DNA from: Microbacterium luticocti DSM 19459
GTDB taxonomy: Bacteria > Actinomycetota > Actinomycetes > Actinomycetales > Microbacteriaceae
DNA: 59,462 bases
Reading direction: 5' to 3'
Assembly: GCF_000422405.1 (NCBI RefSeq)
Contig: NZ_AULS01000022.1
Span: 1-59,462, forward strand
Of the stretch, positions 26,641-35,286 are shown in pieces. Both the position numbers and the translations under genes were made by a program. Below the pieces are notes generated by a model that did no database searches, was not told the DNA's origin, and saw nothing but the letters and a program-made list of their open reading frames with translations. The stretch's first letter is position 1. The number at the start of each line of letters is the position of its first letter.

Positions 26641-28068
26641 ATGACCTTACTCAGTGTGGTGATTCCGCTGTATCGCGTTGAGCGATACCTGCCGGACCTG
26701 CTTGGCAGCCTGTCCGCGCAACGTCCGGGAGCGTATGAACTCGAGATCATCTTCGTCGATGATGGGTCCCCCGATCGTTCGGGAGAGATCGCCAAGCACT
26801 GGCTGGATCGCGCAGGCGTGCGCGGGTCGGTGATCAGGCAGGATAACGAGGGAGTGAGTGCCGCCCGCAATGCCGGGTTGGCTGCCTCCAGCGGGCACTG
26901 GGTCACCTTTCCGGACTCTGATGACTTTTTCTCGCGCGACTACTTTCATAATGTCGCCCGCTTTCTACAGCGACACGGGAGCAACGTCGCGTTTGCAACC
27001 ACGCGGCTGGTCCGCCTGCGTGAGCCAGAGACCAAGCCGCGCGATGTGCACGCGCTCAAGTTCCGCTTCATGGCGGGGAATCGGCGCGTCCCCATGGCGC
27101 AGTATCCTGATTTCTTCCAGCTTAATGTCGCTTCGGCGTTCTTCAAGCGAGAGAGGATTGTGAAGCGTGAGCTTTCCTTTCGGCGTGGATTGCATGCCTC
27201 GGAAGACGCGCTGTTCGTGGCGGAGTACCTTCTTGGCGAGGACGAAGCGCCGGTCATGGGAATCGTTGCGGATGCGCGATACGTGTACCGCAAGCGTGCA
27301 GCAGGGGATTCAGCCGTCGATCAGTTCCGCAATCGGCCGGACTCTTACATCGAGCGGTTCCGCGACGGCTATGTCCCTTTGATGGTCCGCGCAGCGGCCA
27401 ACGGCGCTGTTCCGGAGTGGCTGCAGTCGATGTTTCTGTACGAATGTCAGTGGATCCTGCCCGTGCAGATGACTGCTGAGGGCTATGCGCGGGTGTTGGG
27501 GTCCGCCGAGCGCGAGGTGGTGCTGGCAGTGCTGGCGGATTGCGCAAGGCATGTGAGCGAACGGCGCCTCTTCGAATACGACGCCACTGCCCTTCCGTTG
27601 GAGTCACGACTCCTTCTCCAAGTCCTCGCCGGCAGGTCGATTCCGGCGTGGGTGGGTGCACTGAGGCGGCGCGACGAGTTGCTGGTCATGACGACCGACC
27701 CTGGAGCTGTCGAGATTCGCCCCGGCGATGCGGAGTCCGTCAAAGTGGAGACGCCCGACTACTTCGGGCAGCAGGTGCTACACCGGTTGTGGGCACATGC
27801 GGGACGGGTCAACAGCGTCGTATCCGACGGTGTTACACGGCAGATTCTCTCCCGAACGGGCTGTGACACATGGGATCAGCAACAAGACAGAATGCGCCGA
27901 AGGCAGTTCAGTCAGCTACGACGTGCAATTCCCGCTCGCCGCGGCGAGGTTCGCGTGTGGAAACCTGTGCCCGGGCCCTTCGGGTCATTGTTCCATCGAA
28001 CGCTGTGGAATGCACAGTTACTCACGCGGCACGCTCGCCTGCTGGCGAGCTGCCTACTCTCGAAGTGA
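26641..28068 (+). CDS. GT2 glycosyltransferase, paralogue of the GT2 half at 21376
   Basis: The 475-residue protein begins MTLLSVVIPLYRVERYLPDL, then IIFVDDGSPDRSGEIAKHW, QDNEGVSAARNAGLAASSGHWV and FPDSDDFFSRDYF, a complete GT-A family 2 core. The part after residue 120 aligns with the first 450 residues of the fusion protein (VPEWLQSMFLYECQWIL against VPRWAQNIFLYDQYWIL). It then stops where that protein continues into the CDP-glycerol-transferase domain. It is probably a sugar transferase for the repeat unit or linkage unit. A longer frame starts at 26542, but ATG 26641 has GGAG upstream and begins the family pattern. Confidence 0.85.
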   Translation: MTLLSVVIPLYRVERYLPDLLGSLSAQRPGAYELEIIFVDDGSPDRSGEIAKHWLDRAGVRGSVIRQDNEGVSAARNAGLAASSGHWVTFPDSDDFFSRDYFHNVARFLQRHGSNVAFATTRLVRLREPETKPRDVHALKFRFMAGNRRVPMAQYPDFFQLNVASAFFKRERIVKRELSFRRGLHASEDALFVAEYLLGEDEAPVMGIVADARYVYRKRAAGDSAVDQFRNRPDSYIERFRDGYVPLMVRAAANGAVPEWLQSMFLYECQWILPVQMTAEGYARVLGSAEREVVLAVLADCARHVSERRLFEYDATALPLESRLLLQVLAGRSIPAWVGALRRRDELLVMTTDPGAVEIRPGDAESVKVETPDYFGQQVLHRLWAHAGRVNSVVSDGVTRQILSRTGCDTWDQQQDRMRRRQFSQLRRAIPARRGEVRVWKPVPGPFGSLFHRTLWNAQLLTRHARLLASCLLSK

Positions 28069-28097
28069 TCATGACGTCGGGCATGGTGGCGGCACGC

Positions 28098-29489
28098 TCA
28101 CCGCCGCATCGCGGCCACCTGCACCGTGACGATCTGACCGGTCAGGTCGGATGCCGCGACGTTCAATGTCACGCGCGCCACATCCTCTGCATCCAATAAC
28201 GTGTCCGCAGGCTCCTCGCCGAACGCCGCCGTCCGCATCGGGGTGTGCGTGCGCTGCGGGTTGATGCAGTTGATCCGGATTCCCTCGGCCGCCCATTCCT
28301 CGGACAAGGCCTGGGTGAGGTTCACGACACCGGCCTTCGTGGCCGAATACGTGCTGTATCCGGCACGCCCGCGGGTGTACGAACTCGAGGTGAACAGGAT
28401 GATCTGCCCGCCGCTGGAGCGCAGGTGCGGGTAGGCGGCGCGACAGATCATCGCCGGTGCGGTCAGGTTGGTCTCGATGGTCAGACGCAGGTCGCGCTTG
28501 GTGGTCTCGGCCAGCGGAGCGACCTTGAGCACGCCGGCGGTGACCACCACCACGTCCACACGTCCCAGCTCGTCGGCCACGCGTCGCAGCGCCGTGCGCA
28601 CCTGTTTCGCGCTGGTGACGTCGGTGCCCGTCGTCGAGCGGCTGAACTCACGCACGGTCGCCCCCGCGTTCTGCGCCTGCACGACGATGCTCGCTCCGAT
28701 GCCGTAGCTGCCGCCGAACACGACGACCACCTTGCCGGTCAGGTCGGGCAGGCTCTCGGGACGGGTGTCGAGGGCGAGGGACGCCGATTGCAGCTGGAAG
28801 AGCTTGTCGGCGATGTGCACGTCGATCGGCTCGGTGACCTTCATGTTCTCGGCGGTGCCGTCGACCACGTGGATCGGCACCTCCGGCAGGTACCGGAACA
28901 CCACGCCGCAGTCGTCGGTGGCGTGGAAGTCCGGGTCGGCGGATGCCAGTTCGTACGCGCGACGGATCGTCGCCAGTCGGAACGCCTGCGGGGTCTGCCC
29001 CCGGCGCAGCGTGGAGCGATCCGGGATGTCGGCGATGCGACCGTCCCCATCGATCCGGATGATGGTGTCGGCCGAGGCGATGGCCGTGTCGACGGCGTCG
29101 AAACGGTCCAGAGCCTGAACGCAATCGCTGATGATCCGCTGGTCGATGAAGGGGCGCACCGCGTCGTGCAGCAGAACCTTCGTGTCGTCACCGTCGATGG
29201 CGGCAAGGGCGAGCTGGGTGGTGTCGCTGCGCGTCGGGCCGCCGGGAAGGATGCGGCTGAGCTTGGGGAACCGGTCGGCTGAGAGCAGGTGGTCGAGCTC
29301 GCTGAGCGAGGCCGCATTCATCATGATGATGATCTCGTCGACGAGAGGGCTGGCGCTGAGCGCCTCGACCGTGTGCTCGACGATCGCCTTGCCGGCGATC
29401 TTGATGAGCTGCTTCGGGATGCCCAATCCCACACGGACCCCGATCCCTCCGGCCAGGACGACGGCGACAGTGCGGGGGCGATCGGGCAT
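28098..29489 (-). CDS. Bcs1-like bifunctional cytidylyltransferase / SDR reductase (CDP-ribitol synthesis)
   Basis: The 463-residue protein has two domains. Residues 1-230 are an IspD/TarI-type cytidylyltransferase (VAVVLAGGIGVRVGLGIPKQL, GGPTRSDTTQLAL, LLHDAVRPFIDQRI, DRSTLRRGQTPQAFR). Residues 245-463 are a short-chain dehydrogenase (KVVVVFGGSYGIGASIV, TAGVLKVAPL, YSTYSATKAGVV with the Tyr-Lys pair). The same order is known in Haemophilus Bcs1, which reduces ribulose-5-phosphate and makes CDP-ribitol; separate TarI and TarJ do this in Gram-positives. This predicts ribitol-phosphate in the polymer. ATG 29489 has AGGAG 6 nt upstream. A role in isoprenoid synthesis (IspD) is less likely because of the fusion and context. 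Confidence 0.85.
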   Translation of the reverse strand: MPDRPRTVAVVLAGGIGVRVGLGIPKQLIKIAGKAIVEHTVEALSASPLVDEIIIMMNAASLSELDHLLSADRFPKLSRILPGGPTRSDTTQLALAAIDGDDTKVLLHDAVRPFIDQRIISDCVQALDRFDAVDTAIASADTIIRIDGDGRIADIPDRSTLRRGQTPQAFRLATIRRAYELASADPDFHATDDCGVVFRYLPEVPIHVVDGTAENMKVTEPIDVHIADKLFQLQSASLALDTRPESLPDLTGKVVVVFGGSYGIGASIVVQAQNAGATVREFSRSTTGTDVTSAKQVRTALRRVADELGRVDVVVVTAGVLKVAPLAETTKRDLRLTIETNLTAPAMICRAAYPHLRSSGGQIILFTSSSYTRGRAGYSTYSATKAGVVNLTQALSEEWAAEGIRINCINPQRTHTPMRTAAFGEEPADTLLDAEDVARVTLNVAASDLTGQIVTVQVAAMRR

Positions 29490-29617
29490 GCGTACTCCTG
29501 TGGTCGATGCGCCGGATCGCGGCGCTCTGCTCATCCTATTCGGCGGCCGTCTGGGGTGACCCCGCGGGGTAGCCCCTCCGCGATGGGGTCCGATTCGGGC
29601 GCCCCTGTTCGGGGTCC

Positions 29618-32035
29618 CTACTCGGTGGGTTCTGGGCGGCCGGAATCGACGGCATCGATGACCACGGCCGCGATCCGGTCGGCGCACGCGGTGGGTGCCG
29701 CAGAGGTCGGCGCCTGCACCCAGCGTGCGGCGAACGTGCGGGCAGCCTCGGCGGTGCCGGCGCCGGCGACGATGGCGCTCGCCAGTGCGGGGATGTCACG
29801 CACGATCGGGCCGGGAAGGTCGTGCCGGTAGTCCAGGTAGAAGTCGCGAGAGGCGATGTACTCGTCGAGGTCGGGGGCGAGGAAGTAGCTCGGAATCCCG
29901 AGTACGGCGGCCTCGTACAGGGCCGAGGAGTAGTCGGTGATGAACAGGTCGGCGACCTGCAGCAGCTCCTGCGTCGAGAACCCCTCGGCCACGTCGACGC
30001 CCGGGCCGAAGTCGACCGGCATCAGCGGATGCACCTTCACGACCAGGTGCACGCCGACAGCCGCCAGCGCGGCATCCAAGGCCGTCGCATCGACGGTGAC
30101 GGTTCCGTCGAGCCGGAACGTCGGGGCGAACACGGCAACCCGTGCACCCTGAAGGTGCGGGTGCACCTCGTAGACACGTCGCCGGATCCGTGCAGCACGT
30201 TCGGGGTCGAGCAGGCGATCGACACGGGGGAGCGGGGCGACCGTGACCCGGGCGGGGTCGGTGCCGAACGCGTCGGCGAAGGCGGGCCGGCAGTCCTCGC
30301 CGCTGGCGAGCACGACGTCATAGCCCCGATGCATGCGCATCGCTTTCGCCAGGCGCCGGTCGCGCCCCTCGTGGTGACCCAGGATGCTGAGCCCGAACTT
30401 CTTGAACGCGCCCAACGCGTGCCAGATCTGGATGACGGTGAGTTCCGGACCGTGCCGCAGCAGGCTCGCGACCATCGCGTACGTGTCGATGACGAGCACG
30501 CGCGCCGTCGCCACGTGGTACAGCTGCGTGAGCAGGTGGAACGCGTAACCGATCTTGGCGAGATAACCCGGGGGCACCATGCGCACGAGAGTGACGATCT
30601 GCACCGACGGGTCGGCGCGCCGGATCGCCGCGGCGAGGTCGACGAAATCGTCGGGCACCGTCTCGTGCTCGCGGCTGATCATCACGACCTTGCGTCGGCG
30701 CGGCAGCAACCGCAGCGGCGCATAGGCCAGGTTCAGAGCGAAGCGCGCCGCATACGCGACCGCCACCCGCAGCGCCATGGCACCCGACGCCCGCGTCACC
30801 GTCGGCGTGCTGCCGCCGGGGGCCGCCGCCTCGGGCCTGCCGCTTTCACGCGGCGTGAGGATCAGTTCGCGGGTGATGCGCTCCGTGGAATGGCCGTCGC
30901 AGGCGCCCATGAACCGCTCGAGGAACGCGTCCTGTGCCGAGCCGGCTCGTGCCGACCGGACTGCGGATGCCAGGTGCGCCCCATCGGTGACCAGCGAGCC
31001 GCTCACGTACTCGGGGAACGGGTGATAGAAGTCCCGATCGGCGGTGTACTCCTCGAGGTCGGGGCAGAAGAAGACGATCGGCCGTCGCAGCAGCGCGTAC
31101 TCGAAGATCGTCGACGAATAGTCCGTGACCAGGACGTCGGCCGCCATCAGCAGCTGCGTGATCTCACGGTCGCCGGTCACATCGACCACATCGGTGACAT
31201 CCGGTCGTGCGGCGGCCAACGGCTGCACGAACGGGTGCATCTTGACGAGCACCACCCAGTCGTCGCCGAGCTCGCGGGCGAGCCCCGTCCAGTCGACGCA
31301 GTCGTAGTCGAACGTCGCCGTCAGCTGGCCGTTGCCGCGGAAGGTGGGCGCATACAGTGCGATCCGCTTCGAGTCGGGAATGCCGTAGCGGGCGCGCACT
31401 GTGCGACGGGCATCCGCGACGAAGCCCTCGTCGAAGAACACGTCCGTCCGTGCGACCCCCAGCGGCTTCACCCGCGAGAGGGGTACCCCGAACGCCTCGG
31501 CGTAGTTCTCGCGCACCGCCTCGCTGCTGACGGTGACGTCGGTGTAGTTGCGATGGATGATCGACCCCGGGGTGGGGCCCCCCGGCAGGCCCTGGCGGCT
31601 GTACCCGACCCGTTTGAACGCCCCGGCCGCATGCCACACCTGCAACAGCCGTGACTCGGGCCGGATGCGGAACGGGTAGATCAGCGGGTAGAAGTCGTCG
31701 AGGACGATGGTCTGCGCGGTGGCGGTGACCCAAGGCAGGCGAAGGATGTCACGCCAAGGTCTGCGTGCGCGCATGCTGGGCTTGAAGATGCCGATGATCT
31801 CGGCGTCCGGCTGCTGCCGCCGGACCTCGTCGCGCAGGAACGCGATGTTCCCCGAATACCCGGCCCGTGAGTCCGAGAGGAACACGATACGGTTCGGCCG
31901 CACCCGCACCAGGCGTCGCAGCAGCGCATAGCTGAGGAAGTACGGCGCCCACCGCCACTTCTGCAGGAAGCTGCTGTGACGCAGGATGCGGCGCAGACTG
32001 GGCATCGCTCGGGGCTCATCTCGGTCGGTGTTCAC
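29618..32035 (-). CDS. Tandem-domain CDP-polyol phosphotransferase (TagF/TarL-like polymerase)
   Basis: The 805-residue protein contains two successive TagB/TagF-type domains. The first (about 40-400) has VWHAAGAFKRVGYSRQGL, RVKPLGVARTDVFFDE, YAPTFRGNG, VKMHPFVQ and VTDYSSTIFEYALLRRPIVFFCPDLEEY. The second (about 440-790) has IWHALGAFKKFGLSILGH, PLPRVDRLLDPE, FAPTFRLDG, VKVHPLMPVDF and ITDYSSALYEAAVLGIPSYFLAPDLDEY. Both keep the HxxG and HP catalytic histidines and the TDYSS CDP-binding motif, so both may be active: a primer/polymerase pair in one chain is plausible. It lies 128 bp downstream of the CDP-ribitol gene on the same strand. A TAGAAT hexamer sits 9 nt before GTG 32035. Confidence 0.88.
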   Translation of the reverse strand: MNTDRDEPRAMPSLRRILRHSSFLQKWRWAPYFLSYALLRRLVRVRPNRIVFLSDSRAGYSGNIAFLRDEVRRQQPDAEIIGIFKPSMRARRPWRDILRLPWVTATAQTIVLDDFYPLIYPFRIRPESRLLQVWHAAGAFKRVGYSRQGLPGGPTPGSIIHRNYTDVTVSSEAVRENYAEAFGVPLSRVKPLGVARTDVFFDEGFVADARRTVRARYGIPDSKRIALYAPTFRGNGQLTATFDYDCVDWTGLARELGDDWVVLVKMHPFVQPLAAARPDVTDVVDVTGDREITQLLMAADVLVTDYSSTIFEYALLRRPIVFFCPDLEEYTADRDFYHPFPEYVSGSLVTDGAHLASAVRSARAGSAQDAFLERFMGACDGHSTERITRELILTPRESGRPEAAAPGGSTPTVTRASGAMALRVAVAYAARFALNLAYAPLRLLPRRRKVVMISREHETVPDDFVDLAAAIRRADPSVQIVTLVRMVPPGYLAKIGYAFHLLTQLYHVATARVLVIDTYAMVASLLRHGPELTVIQIWHALGAFKKFGLSILGHHEGRDRRLAKAMRMHRGYDVVLASGEDCRPAFADAFGTDPARVTVAPLPRVDRLLDPERAARIRRRVYEVHPHLQGARVAVFAPTFRLDGTVTVDATALDAALAAVGVHLVVKVHPLMPVDFGPGVDVAEGFSTQELLQVADLFITDYSSALYEAAVLGIPSYFLAPDLDEYIASRDFYLDYRHDLPGPIVRDIPALASAIVAGAGTAEAARTFAARWVQAPTSAAPTACADRIAAVVIDAVDSGRPEPTE

Positions 32036-32118
32036 GGCGCCCCGATTCTATGCGAGCGGCGTGGGCGTGTGCCCGGCGCCCCGGCGCGCCTCTCGGGCCC
32101 GTCACAGCGATGTGCCGA

Positions 32119-32124
32119 TAATCT
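32119..32124 (+). promoter_or_regulatory. Leaderless -10 hexamer TAATCT of the DUF4012 gene
   Basis: TAATCT followed by 6 nt (CGACTG) and the GTG start at 32131. Confidence 0.6.
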
Positions 32125-32130
32125 CGACTG

Positions 32131-33960
32131 GTGCCCAAGACTCCTCCTGGACGCTATCGTGCGGATCGACGCGCAGCGCACGCAACACCGAGGAAGCGGC
32201 GGCGGTGGCCATGGATCACCGCCATCTGCGTGCTCGGTGTCGTCTGCGTGCTCGGTGGCGTGGTGGGGCTCTTCGTCTCTCAGGCGATGTCGGTGAAAGA
32301 CGACCTCACGGCGGCGAAAGACCAACTTTCGGTGATCGCCGACGAGGTCAAATCCGGAGACGCCGTCAAGATCCAGACCGCCGGGCAGAAGATCCTCGAC
32401 CTCACCCGCCGGGCCGACGATACGGTGAAGAACCCGCTGTGGGAGGTCGCCTCTGGAGTTCCCCTGGTGGGTCAGAACGTCGACGCCGTCCGCCGTGCCA
32501 CAGAGGCCACGCGCATCCTCGTCGACGGTGCCCTGCCCGCCGGCATCAAGCTGCTGAGCACGCTGCAACTCGACAAAGTGTCGGTCAGCGGCGGCGGGAT
32601 GGACATCACACCCATCCGTGAGGCCAGCGACTCGCTGCCGAAGATCAACGAGGCATTCAAGACCGCCCAGAGCAAACTCGACGGTGTCGACCGCAGCAAG
32701 TTGCTGCCAGCCGTCGACGACGCAATCAGCTCGCTGTTCGACGTCATGGAACAGGCGGGACCGCTGCTGCAGAATGTGCAGCACTATCTGCCGACCTTGC
32801 TCGACCTCGCCGGTGCGGACAGTAAGCGCACGTACATGCTGATCTTCCAGAACAACGCCGAAGTACGCAGTGGCGGCGGCCTCCCTGCGGCGACGGCGAT
32901 CGTGAACGTCGACAACGGCAAGGCGAAACTCGCTGACCAAACTGGAACCTACAGCTTTCCCCGTGACCGTATCGTCCTCGACGTCCCTCCGGAGACCGCC
33001 TCTCTCTACGAACCCGACACGTTCATGGGCTTCGGCAACTTCTCGCGTACTCCTGACTTCCCCACCACAGCCAAGGCATTCGACGGACTCTGGCACAACG
33101 TCAGCGGCAAGCACCTCGACGGGGTCATCTCTCTCGACCCGGTCGTGCTGTCGTACATGCTCAAAGTCACCGGGCCGATCAAGACCGCCGATGGCCGCGA
33201 CCTGACTTCGAAGAATGTCGTCGAGACGCTGCTGTACGACGCCTACATCCGCTACCCGGTGAACGCCGTACAGGATGCGTTCTTCGCCGACGTCGCCGCC
33301 CGGGTGTTCGACAAGATCTCATCGGGCAAGTGGGACGTCATGAAGATGCTCGATCAGCTCGAGCTCGCGGTGAAGGAGCAGCGGCTGCACGTCTGGTTCC
33401 CGCGTGCTGCCGAGCAGTCGATGGCGGTGGAACTCGGGCTCGATGGCGCGCTCGCCACCGACAACACCAAGGCCACCGAGGTCGGCATCTTCGTCAACGA
33501 CGCCGCCTACAGCAAGCTCGAGTTCTTCATGAAGAACAACGTGTCGGTGACGTGCGACCCGACCGCGCGCACCGTGACGACCTCCATCACCGTCGCGAAC
33601 AGCGCCCCCCTGGAGGGCATGACCAAGTACCAACTCGGCATCCGCAACAAGCGATACGGAATCCCGCGCAACAGCTTCATCCTCGATACCATCTTCTTCG
33701 CGCCGCCCGGAGGAGAGATCACCGCCGTCGACCCCCAGGGCGGAGACTCGCCGTACGACCGGCGCGTCGGCATCGAGCAGGGGCGCAATGCCGAGAGCAT
33801 CCGCGTGTTCGTGCCCAGCGGTTCGACACGCACCATCTCGTTCACGAGCACTCTGCCGGCCGGGGGCCTCGGGCCCCTGTCGGTGCGGTTCAGCCCGACC
33901 GTCACCACGACGCCCGTGACCATCGCTCCGAGCTGTGGCAGCCTGTTCGCCGCCAAGTGA
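32131..33960 (+). CDS. DUF4012 domain-containing membrane-anchored protein
   Basis: The 609-residue protein has a basic cytosolic N-terminus, one membrane helix (about 29-50, AICVLGVVCVLGGVVGLFVSQ) and a large extracellular DUF4012 region. The region includes ADSKRTYMLIFQNNAEVRSGGGLPAATAIVNV, the aspartate-rich LDGVISLDPVVLSYML, GPIKTADGRDLTSKNVVETLLYDAYIRYP and a beta-rich C-terminal part. DUF4012 proteins occur beside exopolysaccharide and teichoic acid genes in actinobacteria; the function is unknown. The NNAE-x-R-x-GG motif resembles LCP-like phosphoglycan proteins, so a role in polymer attachment or length control is conceivable but unproven. The start is set by the leaderless hexamer. 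Confidence 0.85.
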   Translation: MPKTPPGRYRADRRAAHATPRKRRRWPWITAICVLGVVCVLGGVVGLFVSQAMSVKDDLTAAKDQLSVIADEVKSGDAVKIQTAGQKILDLTRRADDTVKNPLWEVASGVPLVGQNVDAVRRATEATRILVDGALPAGIKLLSTLQLDKVSVSGGGMDITPIREASDSLPKINEAFKTAQSKLDGVDRSKLLPAVDDAISSLFDVMEQAGPLLQNVQHYLPTLLDLAGADSKRTYMLIFQNNAEVRSGGGLPAATAIVNVDNGKAKLADQTGTYSFPRDRIVLDVPPETASLYEPDTFMGFGNFSRTPDFPTTAKAFDGLWHNVSGKHLDGVISLDPVVLSYMLKVTGPIKTADGRDLTSKNVVETLLYDAYIRYPVNAVQDAFFADVAARVFDKISSGKWDVMKMLDQLELAVKEQRLHVWFPRAAEQSMAVELGLDGALATDNTKATEVGIFVNDAAYSKLEFFMKNNVSVTCDPTARTVTTSITVANSAPLEGMTKYQLGIRNKRYGIPRNSFILDTIFFAPPGGEITAVDPQGGDSPYDRRVGIEQGRNAESIRVFVPSGSTRTISFTSTLPAGGLGPLSVRFSPTVTTTPVTIAPSCGSLFAAK

Positions 33961-33981
33961 CGGCGGTTCGCCGACGTGCCA

Positions 33982-35286
33982 TCAGGGCTCCTCGTGAGCG
34001 ACCGGTAGCGGCGCGTCGGCTGTGACATCCAGCCTCTCCCGCCACGACCGAGACTGGCCGGCGCGGACGAGGCAGATGACCAACAGCATCCAGCCGCCGC
34101 CGAACAGGGTGAAGCTTTCGAACAGCGAGTTCACCAGCAGCACGACCAGGATCAGCGGCGTCCACGCGTAGACGACCGACCGGCGCTCGCCGGCGACCAG
34201 CCAGGAGCGGATCACCGCGATGCCGGCCATCGCCACGAACAGGAACAGGCCCAGCCACCCCACCTGCAGCACCAGGTCGGCGAACGCGTTGAGCGCCGTC
34301 GAGTAGTGCTTGCCCAGCTGGAAGTTGATCGACACGAACGGGTACTGCTCGCGCGGCCACGGCCCGAACCAGCCGAACCCCTGCACCGGGTAGAACCGCA
34401 CATAGAACGACAGCACCCGCCACAGGTTCGCGCGGATCGAGAAGTCCGGCCCGGCCGCGGCGATCAGCTGATGCCGGAACAGGTACGCGGCCGCCACCCC
34501 CACCACGGCCGCGGCTCCCAGGCTCCACTGCAGCGTCATGCGGTCGTGGGGCTTGGTGTGCCGCACCCACGCCAGCGCCGCCGTCGCCACACCCACCGCC
34601 GCGGCCACCGCCAGCACCGTGGGGGAGCGGCTCAGCACCGCCAGCGCCCCGCCGACCGCCACCGAGTACACCGCGACGCCGGGCCGCACCGACGCGGTGC
34701 GCCACTCGATGACGAACGTGACCAGCGCCAGCACCGCCACGAACCCCAGCATGTTGCGCGTGCCGAAGATGCCCTCCACCGGCCCGAACCGCACGATGTC
34801 GCCGGCGATGCCCAGCCAGTGCACCGGGGCGCGCGACAGGATGCCGATGAAGATCTCCATCGCCAACGAGATCGACAGCAGCCACCGCATCACATCGCCG
34901 AGCGCCCGCGCCGTCTGCAGCGTGTCGCGCACATGACCGATCACGATCGCCAGGAACGCGATCCCCATGAGCGACACCCAGCCCACCAGCGTGTCGGAGC
35001 GCGATTCGCTCCAGAACACGCTCAGCAGCGTCCAGGCCAGAAACACCACCAGCGACACCGGCACCAGCCGCAGCAGCGAGATCTCGCGGTGCCGGGCCAC
35101 CAGCATCCCGAACCCCACCACGCACAGCCCCGCCACGATCGTGACGTAGGTGACCAGCCCCGCCGTCCACTGGATCGCGTGCGATGAGAAGACCGCCGCC
35201 ATCGTCGTCAGCGTGAACGCCCGTGCCATGCCCGCCGACCGCAGCAGCTCGGGCAGCCAACGCCCGGGCGCCTCGTCGGTGTTCAC
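33982..35286 (-). CDS. O-antigen ligase/polymerase (Wzy/WaaL-like) membrane protein, copy 2
   Basis: The 434-residue protein has about 11-12 predicted membrane helices and the O-antigen ligase (PF04932) pattern. FGTRNMLGFVAVLALVTF lies in the middle, and the large periplasmic-type loop contains IRANLWRVLSFYVRFYPVQGFGWFGPWP and a following histidine (LGKHYSTALNAFADLVLQVGWLG). Such enzymes join or polymerise lipid-linked glycans on the outer face of the membrane. Its GTG overlaps the stop of the upstream paralogue by 4 bp (35283-35286). It ends 21 bp from the convergent DUF4012 gene. Its acceptor in a Gram-positive is unknown. Confidence 0.85.
   Translation of the reverse strand: MNTDEAPGRWLPELLRSAGMARAFTLTTMAAVFSSHAIQWTAGLVTYVTIVAGLCVVGFGMLVARHREISLLRLVPVSLVVFLAWTLLSVFWSESRSDTLVGWVSLMGIAFLAIVIGHVRDTLQTARALGDVMRWLLSISLAMEIFIGILSRAPVHWLGIAGDIVRFGPVEGIFGTRNMLGFVAVLALVTFVIEWRTASVRPGVAVYSVAVGGALAVLSRSPTVLAVAAAVGVATAALAWVRHTKPHDRMTLQWSLGAAAVVGVAAAYLFRHQLIAAAGPDFSIRANLWRVLSFYVRFYPVQGFGWFGPWPREQYPFVSINFQLGKHYSTALNAFADLVLQVGWLGLFLFVAMAGIAVIRSWLVAGERRSVVYAWTPLILVVLLVNSLFESFTLFGGGWMLLVICLVRAGQSRSWRERLDVTADAPLPVAHEEP

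Noticed and set aside
28098..29489. IspD plus stand-alone dehydrogenase for isoprenoid synthesis
   Set aside because: Domain fusion and teichoic-acid context match Bcs1/TarI-TarJ; no ispF is adjacent.
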